A DNA stretch of 39,099 bases, taken from NCBI RefSeq assembly GCF_000308595.1, contig NZ_BAGA01000093.1:1-39099 (forward strand). Direction: 5' to 3'. This document shows, in pieces, positions 24,846 to 31,704 of this stretch (its first letter is position 1; each line of letters opens with the position of its first letter). The DNA comes from Nocardia higoensis NBRC 100133 (GTDB lineage Bacteria; Actinomycetota; Actinomycetes; Mycobacteriales; Mycobacteriaceae). The notes beneath the pieces were generated by a model, which worked only from the letters and a program-made list of their open reading frames with translations, was not told the origin of the DNA and made no database searches. Position numbers and translations under genes: made by a program.

Positions 24846-25496
24846 ATGTCCCATGCCCACGATCCGTTCGCGCCTGCCGTGCACACCGCGCACGAGTGGC
24901 TACGCGCCGTCGCCGACGGACTCGGCACCACCGATCTGGTCTTCGCCCATCGCTCGCTGCGTGCCTGGATGCACGTCGTGCGTGATCGTCTCGGAGTGGC
25001 CAATTCCGCTCACCTCACCGCCCAGTTGCCCGAATTGTTGCGCGGGATCTACTACGAGGGCTGGGTGCCCGCCCATACGCCGGTGCGACACGGCCTGAAG
25101 GAATTCATCGATCAGTTCGCCGCCACCGCGGAGATCGATCGCGACGAAGTGGGGCCGGTAGCCGGCGCCGTTACCGAGGCACTGGCCGAGCGGTTCTCCC
25201 CCGGCCAGATGGACCGGGTGTTCTCGGTGCTGCCGACGCATCTGTACAGCATCCTGCGCGGTGAGCCGGTGAGCCGGACCACCGAGCACCTCGCACCGCA
25301 GCCGGCCGCCCTCGACCAGGCGACGTTGCTGCAGGAAAGGGTGCAGGCACTGGGTGATGCGGTGGCCGCCCTCGCCCGTGGTCTCGAACAACTGCCCATC
25401 GAGGCCGGTGACTCCGACCGCACCGCCTCCGCCGCCCAGGAAGCGCATCGGATCCTGCTCGCCGAAGGCCTGGGTGTCGGCGCCCAGAAGCGCTGA
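24846..25496 (+). CDS. DUF2267 family protein
   Basis: This 216-residue cytoplasmic protein contains the DUF2267 pattern of paired helical repeats. The first is AHEWLRAVADGLGTTD...AHRSLRAWMHVVRDRLG with an LPELLRGIYYEGW segment; the second lies around residues 90-150, ending FSPGQMDRVFSVLPTHLYSIL. The C-terminal 50 residues are a polar, Ala-rich helix. The function is unknown; homologues often sit beside stress and universal stress protein genes, as here. ATG at 24846 is chosen because of GAAGGAG upstream; an earlier in-frame GTG at 24783 lacks one. It converges on the hibernation-factor-like gene, with a shared hairpin between the ends. Confidence 0.88.
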   Translation: MSHAHDPFAPAVHTAHEWLRAVADGLGTTDLVFAHRSLRAWMHVVRDRLGVANSAHLTAQLPELLRGIYYEGWVPAHTPVRHGLKEFIDQFAATAEIDRDEVGPVAGAVTEALAERFSPGQMDRVFSVLPTHLYSILRGEPVSRTTEHLAPQPAALDQATLLQERVQALGDAVAALARGLEQLPIEAGDSDRTASAAQEAHRILLAEGLGVGAQKR

Positions 25497-25528
25497 ACCG
25501 GCCCTTTTCGGCATCAGTCCTGCCGATC

Positions 25529-25556
25529 CTCCCGCTGATCGATCAATCAGCGGGAG
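25529..25556. terminator. Bidirectional terminator between convergent genes
   Basis: CTCCCGCTGAT and ATCAGCGGGAG form a perfect 11-base-pair stem with the 6-base loop CGATCA. It begins 32 bases after the DUF2267 stop, and the stop codon of the opposite gene (25545-25543) lies inside the loop. The position and perfect pairing suit termination in both directions. Confidence 0.75.
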
Positions 25557-26757
25557 TGATCAATCCGAGGTGCCCGTCGTAGCGGTGGTAGAGCACGCAG
25601 CCACGGCCGAGCACCTTGTCGTGGAAGAACACGAACGGCTGGTCGGCGAGTTCGAGTCGAGAGGCCGCTTCCTCGACGGTCAGCTCCGGCGGCGGGATCG
25701 GGCTCATCGTCATACCAGGAAGATCCGCGACGACCGCCTCGGGGCGGGCAGCGACCTGCGCGAGCCGGTAGGAACCGTCGGGGGTGCGATAGAGCACGCT
25801 GTCGGCGCCACTGCCGGCTTCGACGAACAGGTGGAAGTCGTAATCGAGCGCTTCGGCCTCCGCGGCGGCGGCGCCACAGGTCTCCTGAGCCAGCGCATAT
25901 GCCTTGTGCCGCACCACTTCTCGGGTCTCGGGCGGGCGGGGGTAATACGGCAGTTGCGGCCGGGGCGCGTCGCCGTGGCGCCACTCGTGCTCGCCGTGGC
26001 TCGCCCGCAGCCGCCGAATCGACTCACCCCGGCGATCGACTGCGGCCAGCCGTGCCTTCAACCGCGCCTGCAACAGGTCGACCGCCTCACGCGTGGTCGC
26101 GGCCTCCACTTGGACTCGGACGGCGCGACCGCCGACATCGGCGACGACCTGCGCCACCACGCGCAGGCTCACCGCGGGATCGCCGTGCCCGCTGAGCCGG
26201 ACCCGGGCCGAGAGCACCGGTGCGGGGGCGTGTGCGAGGGCGTGCCCGATCTTCTCGCGCGCGTAGTCGGCACCGGCGGCCGATACGTACCGGCCCGTGG
26301 ACACCCGTACCGGCTGCTCGGGAGCCGCGTGTTCCGGCGCGGCCTCGCCACCACGACCCACTTCCTCGGCAGTCTGGGCGGCAGCCAGTTCGGCGGTGTG
26401 CTCGCCTTCGGCGATCATCTGTTGCAGCCGGGCTCTCGACAATGTCGAGGGGCCACATTCACAGCCGCCGGGTAACGCGTCGTCGCGCGGGTCCTCCGCC
26501 GAGAGCAGATCGGCATAGACGGTGCCACGCTGATGTGCACCGTGACCGGTGTCGACGAAGTCGCGCTCGCCGTGGGCGTGCGAGCCGACGACCGATCGGT
26601 ACACCGGGCCCTGCGCGGTATCGAGGACCGCGGCGACGTGGTGGTTGTGGGGGCACCGAACCGTGAGGAGCACCTCCGGGCTCGCACCCGCCGACTCCAT
26701 CGCGTGCTCGGCCAGGCGCCTGCGTTCGAGGGGAGATGGGCTCGAGTTCTCGGGCAT
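25543..26757 (-). CDS. Ribosome hibernation factor-like protein with duplicated C-terminal domain
   Basis: This 404-residue protein combines several parts. Residues 1-125 are a Cys/His-rich region (CPHNHH at 35-40, CEC at 99-101) followed by SRARLQQMIAEGEH, of unknown role. Residues about 160-240 resemble the S30AE/HPF ribosome-binding domain (ARVRLSGHGDPA, then VQVEAATTREAVDLLQARLKARL). The end carries two copies of the HPF C-terminal dimerisation fold: about 297-335 (LDYDFHLF...VLYRTPDGSYRL) and 357-403 (LTVEEAASRLELADQPFVFFHD...YHRYDGHLGLITP). Long HPFs have one such copy, so this is an unusual form. The likely role is binding or dimerising ribosomes under stress. ATG at 26757 is the likely start, with GGGGGA upstream; it may be longer. 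Confidence 0.82.
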   Translation of the reverse strand: MPENSSPSPLERRRLAEHAMESAGASPEVLLTVRCPHNHHVAAVLDTAQGPVYRSVVGSHAHGERDFVDTGHGAHQRGTVYADLLSAEDPRDDALPGGCECGPSTLSRARLQQMIAEGEHTAELAAAQTAEEVGRGGEAAPEHAAPEQPVRVSTGRYVSAAGADYAREKIGHALAHAPAPVLSARVRLSGHGDPAVSLRVVAQVVADVGGRAVRVQVEAATTREAVDLLQARLKARLAAVDRRGESIRRLRASHGEHEWRHGDAPRPQLPYYPRPPETREVVRHKAYALAQETCGAAAAEAEALDYDFHLFVEAGSGADSVLYRTPDGSYRLAQVAARPEAVVADLPGMTMSPIPPPELTVEEAASRLELADQPFVFFHDKVLGRGCVLYHRYDGHLGLITPAD

Positions 26758-27098
26758 GTGTCCACGATCCCCCGCACCTCCAGCCGCAACAAGTGGCCGA
26801 AGAGTTCGATGACGATGACGATCGACCCTTGGGCCCGCCGGTCGTCCGGGCCAGAATGTCGCCGCGGCGAGCACTCGGGCGACTCCACCGGCTCGAGCGC
26901 GATGGTCTCGTCGATGTGGACGATCGCGTCGCAGCGGGCCGTGAGCAGGTAAGCAGTGCCCGCAGTCGGGCGACTGGCAACCTCCGGCCCCGGAATCGGT
27001 GACGTTCGTCTCTGCCGGCGGACCGGGCCGACGATGCACGGTGAAGGGGTCCGTCCGGACAACTCGACGAATCCGCACACGTGGCAAGGCAGCCGACC
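26758..27098. other. Divergent region between the hibernation-factor-like and WS/DGAT genes
   Basis: This 341-base stretch must contain two divergent promoters. CGACCCTTGGGCCC at 26823-26836 partly matches the DosR/DevR consensus GGGACTWWAGTCCC (about 8 of the 10 outer positions if minor variants are allowed), but I consider it weak. On the minus strand, about 26760-26960 has codon-like periodicity in a frame different from the downstream gene (see findings). Confidence 0.4.
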
Positions 27099-28484
27099 AT
27101 GGGCTCTCGAGAATCACACATGACCCAGACGGATCTGTTCGCCTGGAGCATGGAACACGATCCACTTCTGCGCTCGACCATTGTCACGGTGCTCATCCTC
27201 GACACCGAACCGGATCGGGCGCGGCTGGTCGAACTGATGGATCGGGGCACCAAGGTAGTGCCCAGATTCCGGCACGTGTTGTCGGCGGCTCCGATGAATC
27301 TCACGCCGCCCCGGTGGAAGCCGGATACCGACTTCGATCTGTCCTGGCACCTGCGCTGGTCCGCCTTGCCCGCGCCCGGCGATCTGTCCACCGTCCTCGA
27401 CTTCGCGCGGACCGAGATGATGACCGCCTTCGATCCGATCCGTCCGCTGTGGACCTTCACCGTGCTCACCGGGTTGTCCGGCGCCCGGTGCGCGGCCGTG
27501 CTCAAGGTGCACCACAGCCTGACCGACGGCATCGGTGGCATCCAGATCGCAGGCGAGATTCTGGATTTCGCACGGGAGGGCACCACACGCGAGCCCGCCG
27601 GCGACAGCGCCGAACCCGATTCGGGCGCACTGGCCGACATCGTGACGTGGAACCTCTCGACCGGTTACCAGGTCGCGCGGGCCGGACTGTCACGCGCCGC
27701 GTCGGCCGCGCGGCAGACACTCACCGCTCCGGTGCGAGCCGCCCGCGACGGTGCGGGGCTGGCCTCGTCGCTGGTGCGTTTCGTACGTCCCATCACGAGC
27801 ACCATGTCGCCGGTGATGACCGAGCGCGGCCAGGCCAGGCAACTGAGCGTGCTCGAGGCACCGCTCGCCGCGATGTCCGCAGCGGCCCACCGGGCGCAAT
27901 GCACCCTCAACGATGCCTACCTCGCGGCATTGCTGCTCGGTCTGCGGACCTACCACGATCGTCACGGTGCGCCGGTCGAACAGCTCCGCATCACGATGCC
28001 GATCAGCATCAGGACCCCGGAGGACCCGATCGGCGGAAATCGCATCACCCTTGCGAGGTTCGCGGTGCGCGCCGACATCGACGACCCGGTCGCCATGATG
28101 CGCGCGGTGCACACCACGGTCGAGGCCTGGCGTCACGAACAGGCGATCCCGCTGTCCAACGCGGTGGCCGCCGTGTTGAACCGGCTGCCCAGCATGGTGC
28201 TCGCCCAAATGCTCGAGCACGTCGATTTCGTCGCTTCCGATGTCCTCGGCTCACCGGTGCCGCTGTACCTCGCCGGCGCCGCGGTGGAGCAACTGCACGC
28301 CTTCGGTCCGACACTGGGAACGGCCTTCAACGCGACCCTGGTCTCCCACACCGGCACCTGCTACATCGGTCTCGACATCGACACCGCCGCCGTGACGGAC
28401 CCGGCGGAATTCCTCGAATGCCTGAACAACGGTCTGCACGCGATCCTCACTTCCGAGGTCTCGCCACCCGAAGCGGCGTCGTGA
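27099..28484 (+). CDS. Wax ester synthase / diacylglycerol acyltransferase (WS/DGAT)
   Basis: This 461-residue protein is a WS/DGAT family enzyme that joins acyl-CoA to diacylglycerol or a fatty alcohol at the membrane, storing triacylglycerol or wax ester. The catalytic motif H-H-x3-D-G is at 138-144 (KVHHSLTDGIGG). The C-terminal domain contains PISIRTPEDPIGGNRI and FNATLVSHTGTCYIGLDID, typical for the family. ATG at 27099 has AAGG about 9 bases upstream; GTG 27081 and ATG 27120 in the same frame are alternatives. It is the first gene of a plus-strand run with Hsp20, SDR and USP genes. In M. tuberculosis the homologue tgs1 belongs to the DosR dormancy regulon. Confidence 0.93.
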   Translation: MGSRESHMTQTDLFAWSMEHDPLLRSTIVTVLILDTEPDRARLVELMDRGTKVVPRFRHVLSAAPMNLTPPRWKPDTDFDLSWHLRWSALPAPGDLSTVLDFARTEMMTAFDPIRPLWTFTVLTGLSGARCAAVLKVHHSLTDGIGGIQIAGEILDFAREGTTREPAGDSAEPDSGALADIVTWNLSTGYQVARAGLSRAASAARQTLTAPVRAARDGAGLASSLVRFVRPITSTMSPVMTERGQARQLSVLEAPLAAMSAAAHRAQCTLNDAYLAALLLGLRTYHDRHGAPVEQLRITMPISIRTPEDPIGGNRITLARFAVRADIDDPVAMMRAVHTTVEAWRHEQAIPLSNAVAAVLNRLPSMVLAQMLEHVDFVASDVLGSPVPLYLAGAAVEQLHAFGPTLGTAFNATLVSHTGTCYIGLDIDTAAVTDPAEFLECLNNGLHAILTSEVSPPEAAS

Positions 28485-28557
28485 ACCCACCGCCGTGAGC
28501 CGCGCCGACCTCGTCGGCACTACCGAAGAAAGTAACTCAACCACCGAGGAGATCACT

Positions 28558-28992
28558 GTGACCAGCATCGCCAGGCAATTGCGTTCCCGCTCCCCGCTCC
28601 CAGCGCTGACCGAATGGCTGTCCGGCTTCCCTGATCTCGACACCATGCGCCCGTTCTTCGACGGCCATCTGATCAAGGTCGAAGTCGACCAGAGCAACGA
28701 CCGCTTCGTCGTCCGCGCCGAAATGCCCGGCGTCGATCCCGAGAAGGACATCGCGGTGACGGTGCGCGAGGGCCTGCTCACCATTCGCGCCGAGCGCACC
28801 GAGCAGCACGAGTACAAAGGCCGGTCGGAATTCGAGTACGGCTCCTTCGTGCGCACCTTGGCCCTGCCCACAGGTGCCCGCGAGGACGACATCACCGCAG
28901 GCTACGACAAGGGCATCCTCACGGTGACGGTCCCGGTGGCCGAGACAGCCGAATCCGGCGAGAAGAAGGTCGCCATCACCTCCGGCCCCTGA
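28558..28992 (+). CDS. Small heat-shock protein (Hsp20 / alpha-crystallin family)
   Basis: This 144-residue chaperone has a 35-residue N-terminal arm, an alpha-crystallin domain (about 40-130) with VRAEMPGVDPEKDIAVTV and the C-terminal DKGILTVTVPVAE, and a short tail. The length equals that of M. tuberculosis HspX/Acr (144 residues). Such proteins hold unfolded proteins in large oligomers without ATP. The start is GTG at 28558, with GAGGAG 6 bases upstream. An in-frame ATG at 28495 lacks a ribosome site. It follows the WS/DGAT gene by 73 bases and is probably transcribed with it. Confidence 0.94.
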   Translation: MTSIARQLRSRSPLPALTEWLSGFPDLDTMRPFFDGHLIKVEVDQSNDRFVVRAEMPGVDPEKDIAVTVREGLLTIRAERTEQHEYKGRSEFEYGSFVRTLALPTGAREDDITAGYDKGILTVTVPVAETAESGEKKVAITSGP

Positions 28993-29054
28993 ACCGCACC
29001 ACGCGGAGCTGTTCTCGGGCAGTTCGCCCGGACCGGACCGAGAGGACTCCGATC

Positions 29055-29801
29055 ATGTTCGAACTCCATGGTCGCAGCGCCGTCGTGACCGGCGGCGCGC
29101 GTGGAATCGGCGCCGCGGTCGCCCGGTCGCTGGCCCGCGCCGGAGCGGGGGTCGTCGTCGCCGACCTCCTCGACAGCGAGGGCAGGGACACCGCCGAGAG
29201 CCTGGAACGAGGTGGGCGATTCGCCCACCTCGACGTCACCCAGGAGAACGAGTGGCGGGAGGTACTCGGCATCGCCGAGGACACTTCCGGACCGCTCGGC
29301 GTGCTGATCAACAATGCGGGCATTCTCGATTTCGGTGAGATCGCCGAGCAGTCGCCCTCGGCGTTCCGGCATGTGCTCGATGTCAACCTCTTCGGGTCCT
29401 GGCTGGGCATGCACACCGCGGCACCGCTGTTGCGCGCGGCCGGTGGCGGAGTCATCGTGAACATCTCGTCGACCGCGGGGCTGATGGGCTACTCGGGCAT
29501 CGGCGCCTATGTGGCCAGCAAATGGGGCTTACGCGGTCTCACCAAGACCGCCGCCATCGAGCTCGGCGGCGCGGGCATCCGCGTCTGTTCGGTCCATCCC
29601 GGCCCGATCGACACTCCCATGACCGCCGACATGGATCGCGCCGTCGCCGCCGCGCAGCCGCTTCCGCGCTTCGGCGAGCCCGCGGAAGTGGCCGCGATGG
29701 TCACCTTCATCGTCACCGAGGCCGGCTTCTCCACGGGGTCGGAATTCGTGCTGGACGGCGGGGCCACAGCGGGCCAGGTGCTCTCGCCGCCCGCCAGATG
29801 A
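29055..29801 (+). CDS. Short-chain dehydrogenase/reductase (FabG3 / hydroxysteroid dehydrogenase-like)
   Basis: This 248-residue classical SDR has the cofactor motif TGGARGIG (12-19), NNAG (85-88) and the active site S138, Y151 and K155. An Asp at the end of the second strand (VVADLLD) points to NAD(H) rather than NADP(H). The C-terminal strand reads EFVLDGGATAG. Overall it resembles M. tuberculosis FabG3 (Rv2002), a 20-beta-hydroxysteroid dehydrogenase, but SDR substrates cannot be read from sequence. GAGAGGA lies about 8 bases before the ATG. The gene is 62 bases after the Hsp20 gene and 34 bases before the USP gene. Confidence 0.93.
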   Translation: MFELHGRSAVVTGGARGIGAAVARSLARAGAGVVVADLLDSEGRDTAESLERGGRFAHLDVTQENEWREVLGIAEDTSGPLGVLINNAGILDFGEIAEQSPSAFRHVLDVNLFGSWLGMHTAAPLLRAAGGGVIVNISSTAGLMGYSGIGAYVASKWGLRGLTKTAAIELGGAGIRVCSVHPGPIDTPMTADMDRAVAAAQPLPRFGEPAEVAAMVTFIVTEAGFSTGSEFVLDGGATAGQVLSPPAR

Positions 29802-29835
29802 ACCGACCCGCCTCGCAGTCCGGAAAGGACTCCCG

Positions 29836-30744
29836 ATGACCGATCGCTCCGAGGACAACCGTCACGCACTCGCCTCCGCGGCCGTGGTCGTCGGCACGGA
29901 CGGCTCCGAACCCGCCGCGATCGCCGTGCGCTGGGCCGCGCGCACGGCGTCCGACCGCGGTCGCCGCCTGCTGATCGTGCACGGAATCGACCTGGCGAAC
30001 ACCCGCGCGACATTCGACAACAGCCAGATCGAAGCCCCTTCGATCATCGAGGCATTCCATAACCGGGGCGCGCGATTGCTGTCCGAGGCCGAAGCTCTCG
30101 CCCGCGAGATCGCCCCCACCGTCGAGATCGGCACCGACCTGGCCGACGACAATCCTGCCCGCCGTCTGATCGCGCTCTCCGAGCGGGCTCATATGGTCGT
30201 CCTGGGCGCCGCGGCGAGAGTCGGCCCCTTCGCCCATCTCGGGTCCACCCTGCTCGCGGTCACCGCGCACGCCCACGGCGCCGTGGTGGTCGTGCGCGGC
30301 GGGCCGAGCCCCGATCGTGCGCCGGTCGTGGTCGGTGTGGACGCGGGCGCGGCCGGCGAGCCTGCGATCGAGGCGGCATTCGCCGAGGCCGCCGTGCGCG
30401 GGGTCGATCTCGTCGCCGTGCACGCCTGGAGCGACCTGTCCTCCACGGAGTTCGCAGGCGCCTCTTATGTCGGCACGCCGCCGGGAACACTGCTGGACAG
30501 CGAACGGGCGCTACTGGCCGAACGACTCGCCGGCTGGCAGGAGAGATATCCGAACGTCACCGTGACGCGTCATGTGTATCTGTCGGGCCCACGCGAGCAA
30601 TTGGGTGAGTGGTCACGCGAAGCGCAGTTGCTCGTGGTCGGCAGCCGTGGCCGCGGTGGATTCCGCTCGCTGCTGCTCGGGTCCACCAGCAACTGGCTCG
30701 TGCAACACGCCGACTGTCCGGTGATGGTCGTCCACGCCGAATGA
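29836..30744 (+). CDS. Tandem universal stress protein
   Basis: This 302-residue protein contains two USP domains. The first (about 12-155) has VVVGTDGSEPA and ends AVVVVRGG; its nucleotide loop, VLGAAARVGPFAHLGST, deviates from the G-x2-G-x9-G-S/T pattern. The second (about 160-302) ends with a good ATP loop, GSRGRGGFRSLLLGSTS, from residue 269. Two-domain USPs are typical in mycobacteria (Rv2623, Rv1996) and slow growth under hypoxia through ATP binding. Here probably only the second half binds ATP, an inference from the motif. GAAAGGA precedes the ATG. It is last in the plus-strand run; the convergent FGE gene begins 13 bases on. Confidence 0.94.
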   Translation: MTDRSEDNRHALASAAVVVGTDGSEPAAIAVRWAARTASDRGRRLLIVHGIDLANTRATFDNSQIEAPSIIEAFHNRGARLLSEAEALAREIAPTVEIGTDLADDNPARRLIALSERAHMVVLGAAARVGPFAHLGSTLLAVTAHAHGAVVVVRGGPSPDRAPVVVGVDAGAAGEPAIEAAFAEAAVRGVDLVAVHAWSDLSSTEFAGASYVGTPPGTLLDSERALLAERLAGWQERYPNVTVTRHVYLSGPREQLGEWSREAQLLVVGSRGRGGFRSLLLGSTSNWLVQHADCPVMVVHAE

Positions 30745-30757
30745 GCTGCCCGGCGGG

Positions 30758-31699
30758 TCACCGATGCGCCTCCCGCACGACACATCGGAAACCCAAGTGG
30801 CAGGTTGCGGTGTCCTCGGTCTGGCCCTGCCGGGCCGCCGGCCGATATCGCAGACAGTAGTTGGCGGCGCACAGATACGACCCCCCTTTCACTACGCGCC
30901 GGGGAAAGCGCCCGTCCGCGTCCGGACCCGGGGCATCCACACGCGGATCGAGTGGAGCGCAGCAACCCGATACGGGGTGTTCGGATCGGAAGAAGTCGGC
31001 CGTCCACTCCCACACATTGCCGGTCATGTCGACAAGGCCGTAGCCGTTGGGCGCATAGGTGCCGACCGCCGTGGTGCCGGGGATCGGCGCCTGTCCCCGG
31101 CCCGGCTGGAAGAACCACGGGAATTCGCCGACCCAGATGTTGGCCATGCGCCGTCCGGTGGGTTCCGGCTCGTCACCCCAGACGTAGACGGCCGAATCCA
31201 GCCCGCCCCGGGCGGCGAATTCCCACTCCGCCTCCGTGGGCAGGGTTTTGCCCGCCCAGTTCGCGTACGCCATCGCGTCGGCACAGGCGATCTGGGTGAC
31301 GGGGTGGCGGTCGAGACCGGCGAGCGTGCTCCCCGGTCCCCGCGGATGACGCCAGTCCGCACCGGGAACGTAATGCCACCATCGACGCCAGTCGTCCAAC
31401 GGCACCGGTCCGGCGGTCGGCTGGAACACGAGAGCACCGGCCACGAGATCTTCCGGTGCGGCCTCCGGATAGTCCTCCGCGACCGGGGTCCGCTCGGCGA
31501 CGGTCACATAGCCGGTCTGTTTCACGAAACGCCGGAACTCGGCATTGGTCACCGGATGGGCGTCGATCCAGAACGGATTGACCCGCGCCCGGTGCACCGG
31601 TCGCTCTTCGGGGAAGAAGTCCGCCGATCCCATCGCGAACTCGCCGCCGGGAACGCGGATCATTCCGCGCGGCGGCTTCTCCCCGGCGCCCGTTCGCAT
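30758..31699 (-). CDS. Formylglycine-generating enzyme (sulfatase activator)
   Basis: This 313-residue protein is a true FGE rather than a generic SUMF1-fold protein. It has the two copper-binding active-site cysteines C277 and C282 in GGSYLCAANYCLRYRPAAR, and the C-terminal CHLGFRC. The N-terminal part carries MIRVPGGEFAMGS, the family start, with PVTNAEFRRFVKQTGY. FGE oxidises the Cys of the C-x-P-x-R motif in sulfatases to formylglycine. I chose ATG at 31699; a TTG at 31708 overlapping the sulfatase stop in the same frame is an alternative. It directly follows the sulfatase, its evident substrate, as Rv0712 follows Rv0711 in M. tuberculosis. Confidence 0.94.
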   Translation of the reverse strand: MRTGAGEKPPRGMIRVPGGEFAMGSADFFPEERPVHRARVNPFWIDAHPVTNAEFRRFVKQTGYVTVAERTPVAEDYPEAAPEDLVAGALVFQPTAGPVPLDDWRRWWHYVPGADWRHPRGPGSTLAGLDRHPVTQIACADAMAYANWAGKTLPTEAEWEFAARGGLDSAVYVWGDEPEPTGRRMANIWVGEFPWFFQPGRGQAPIPGTTAVGTYAPNGYGLVDMTGNVWEWTADFFRSEHPVSGCCAPLDPRVDAPGPDADGRFPRRVVKGGSYLCAANYCLRYRPAARQGQTEDTATCHLGFRCVVREAHR

Positions 31700-31704
31700 G
31701 CGCG

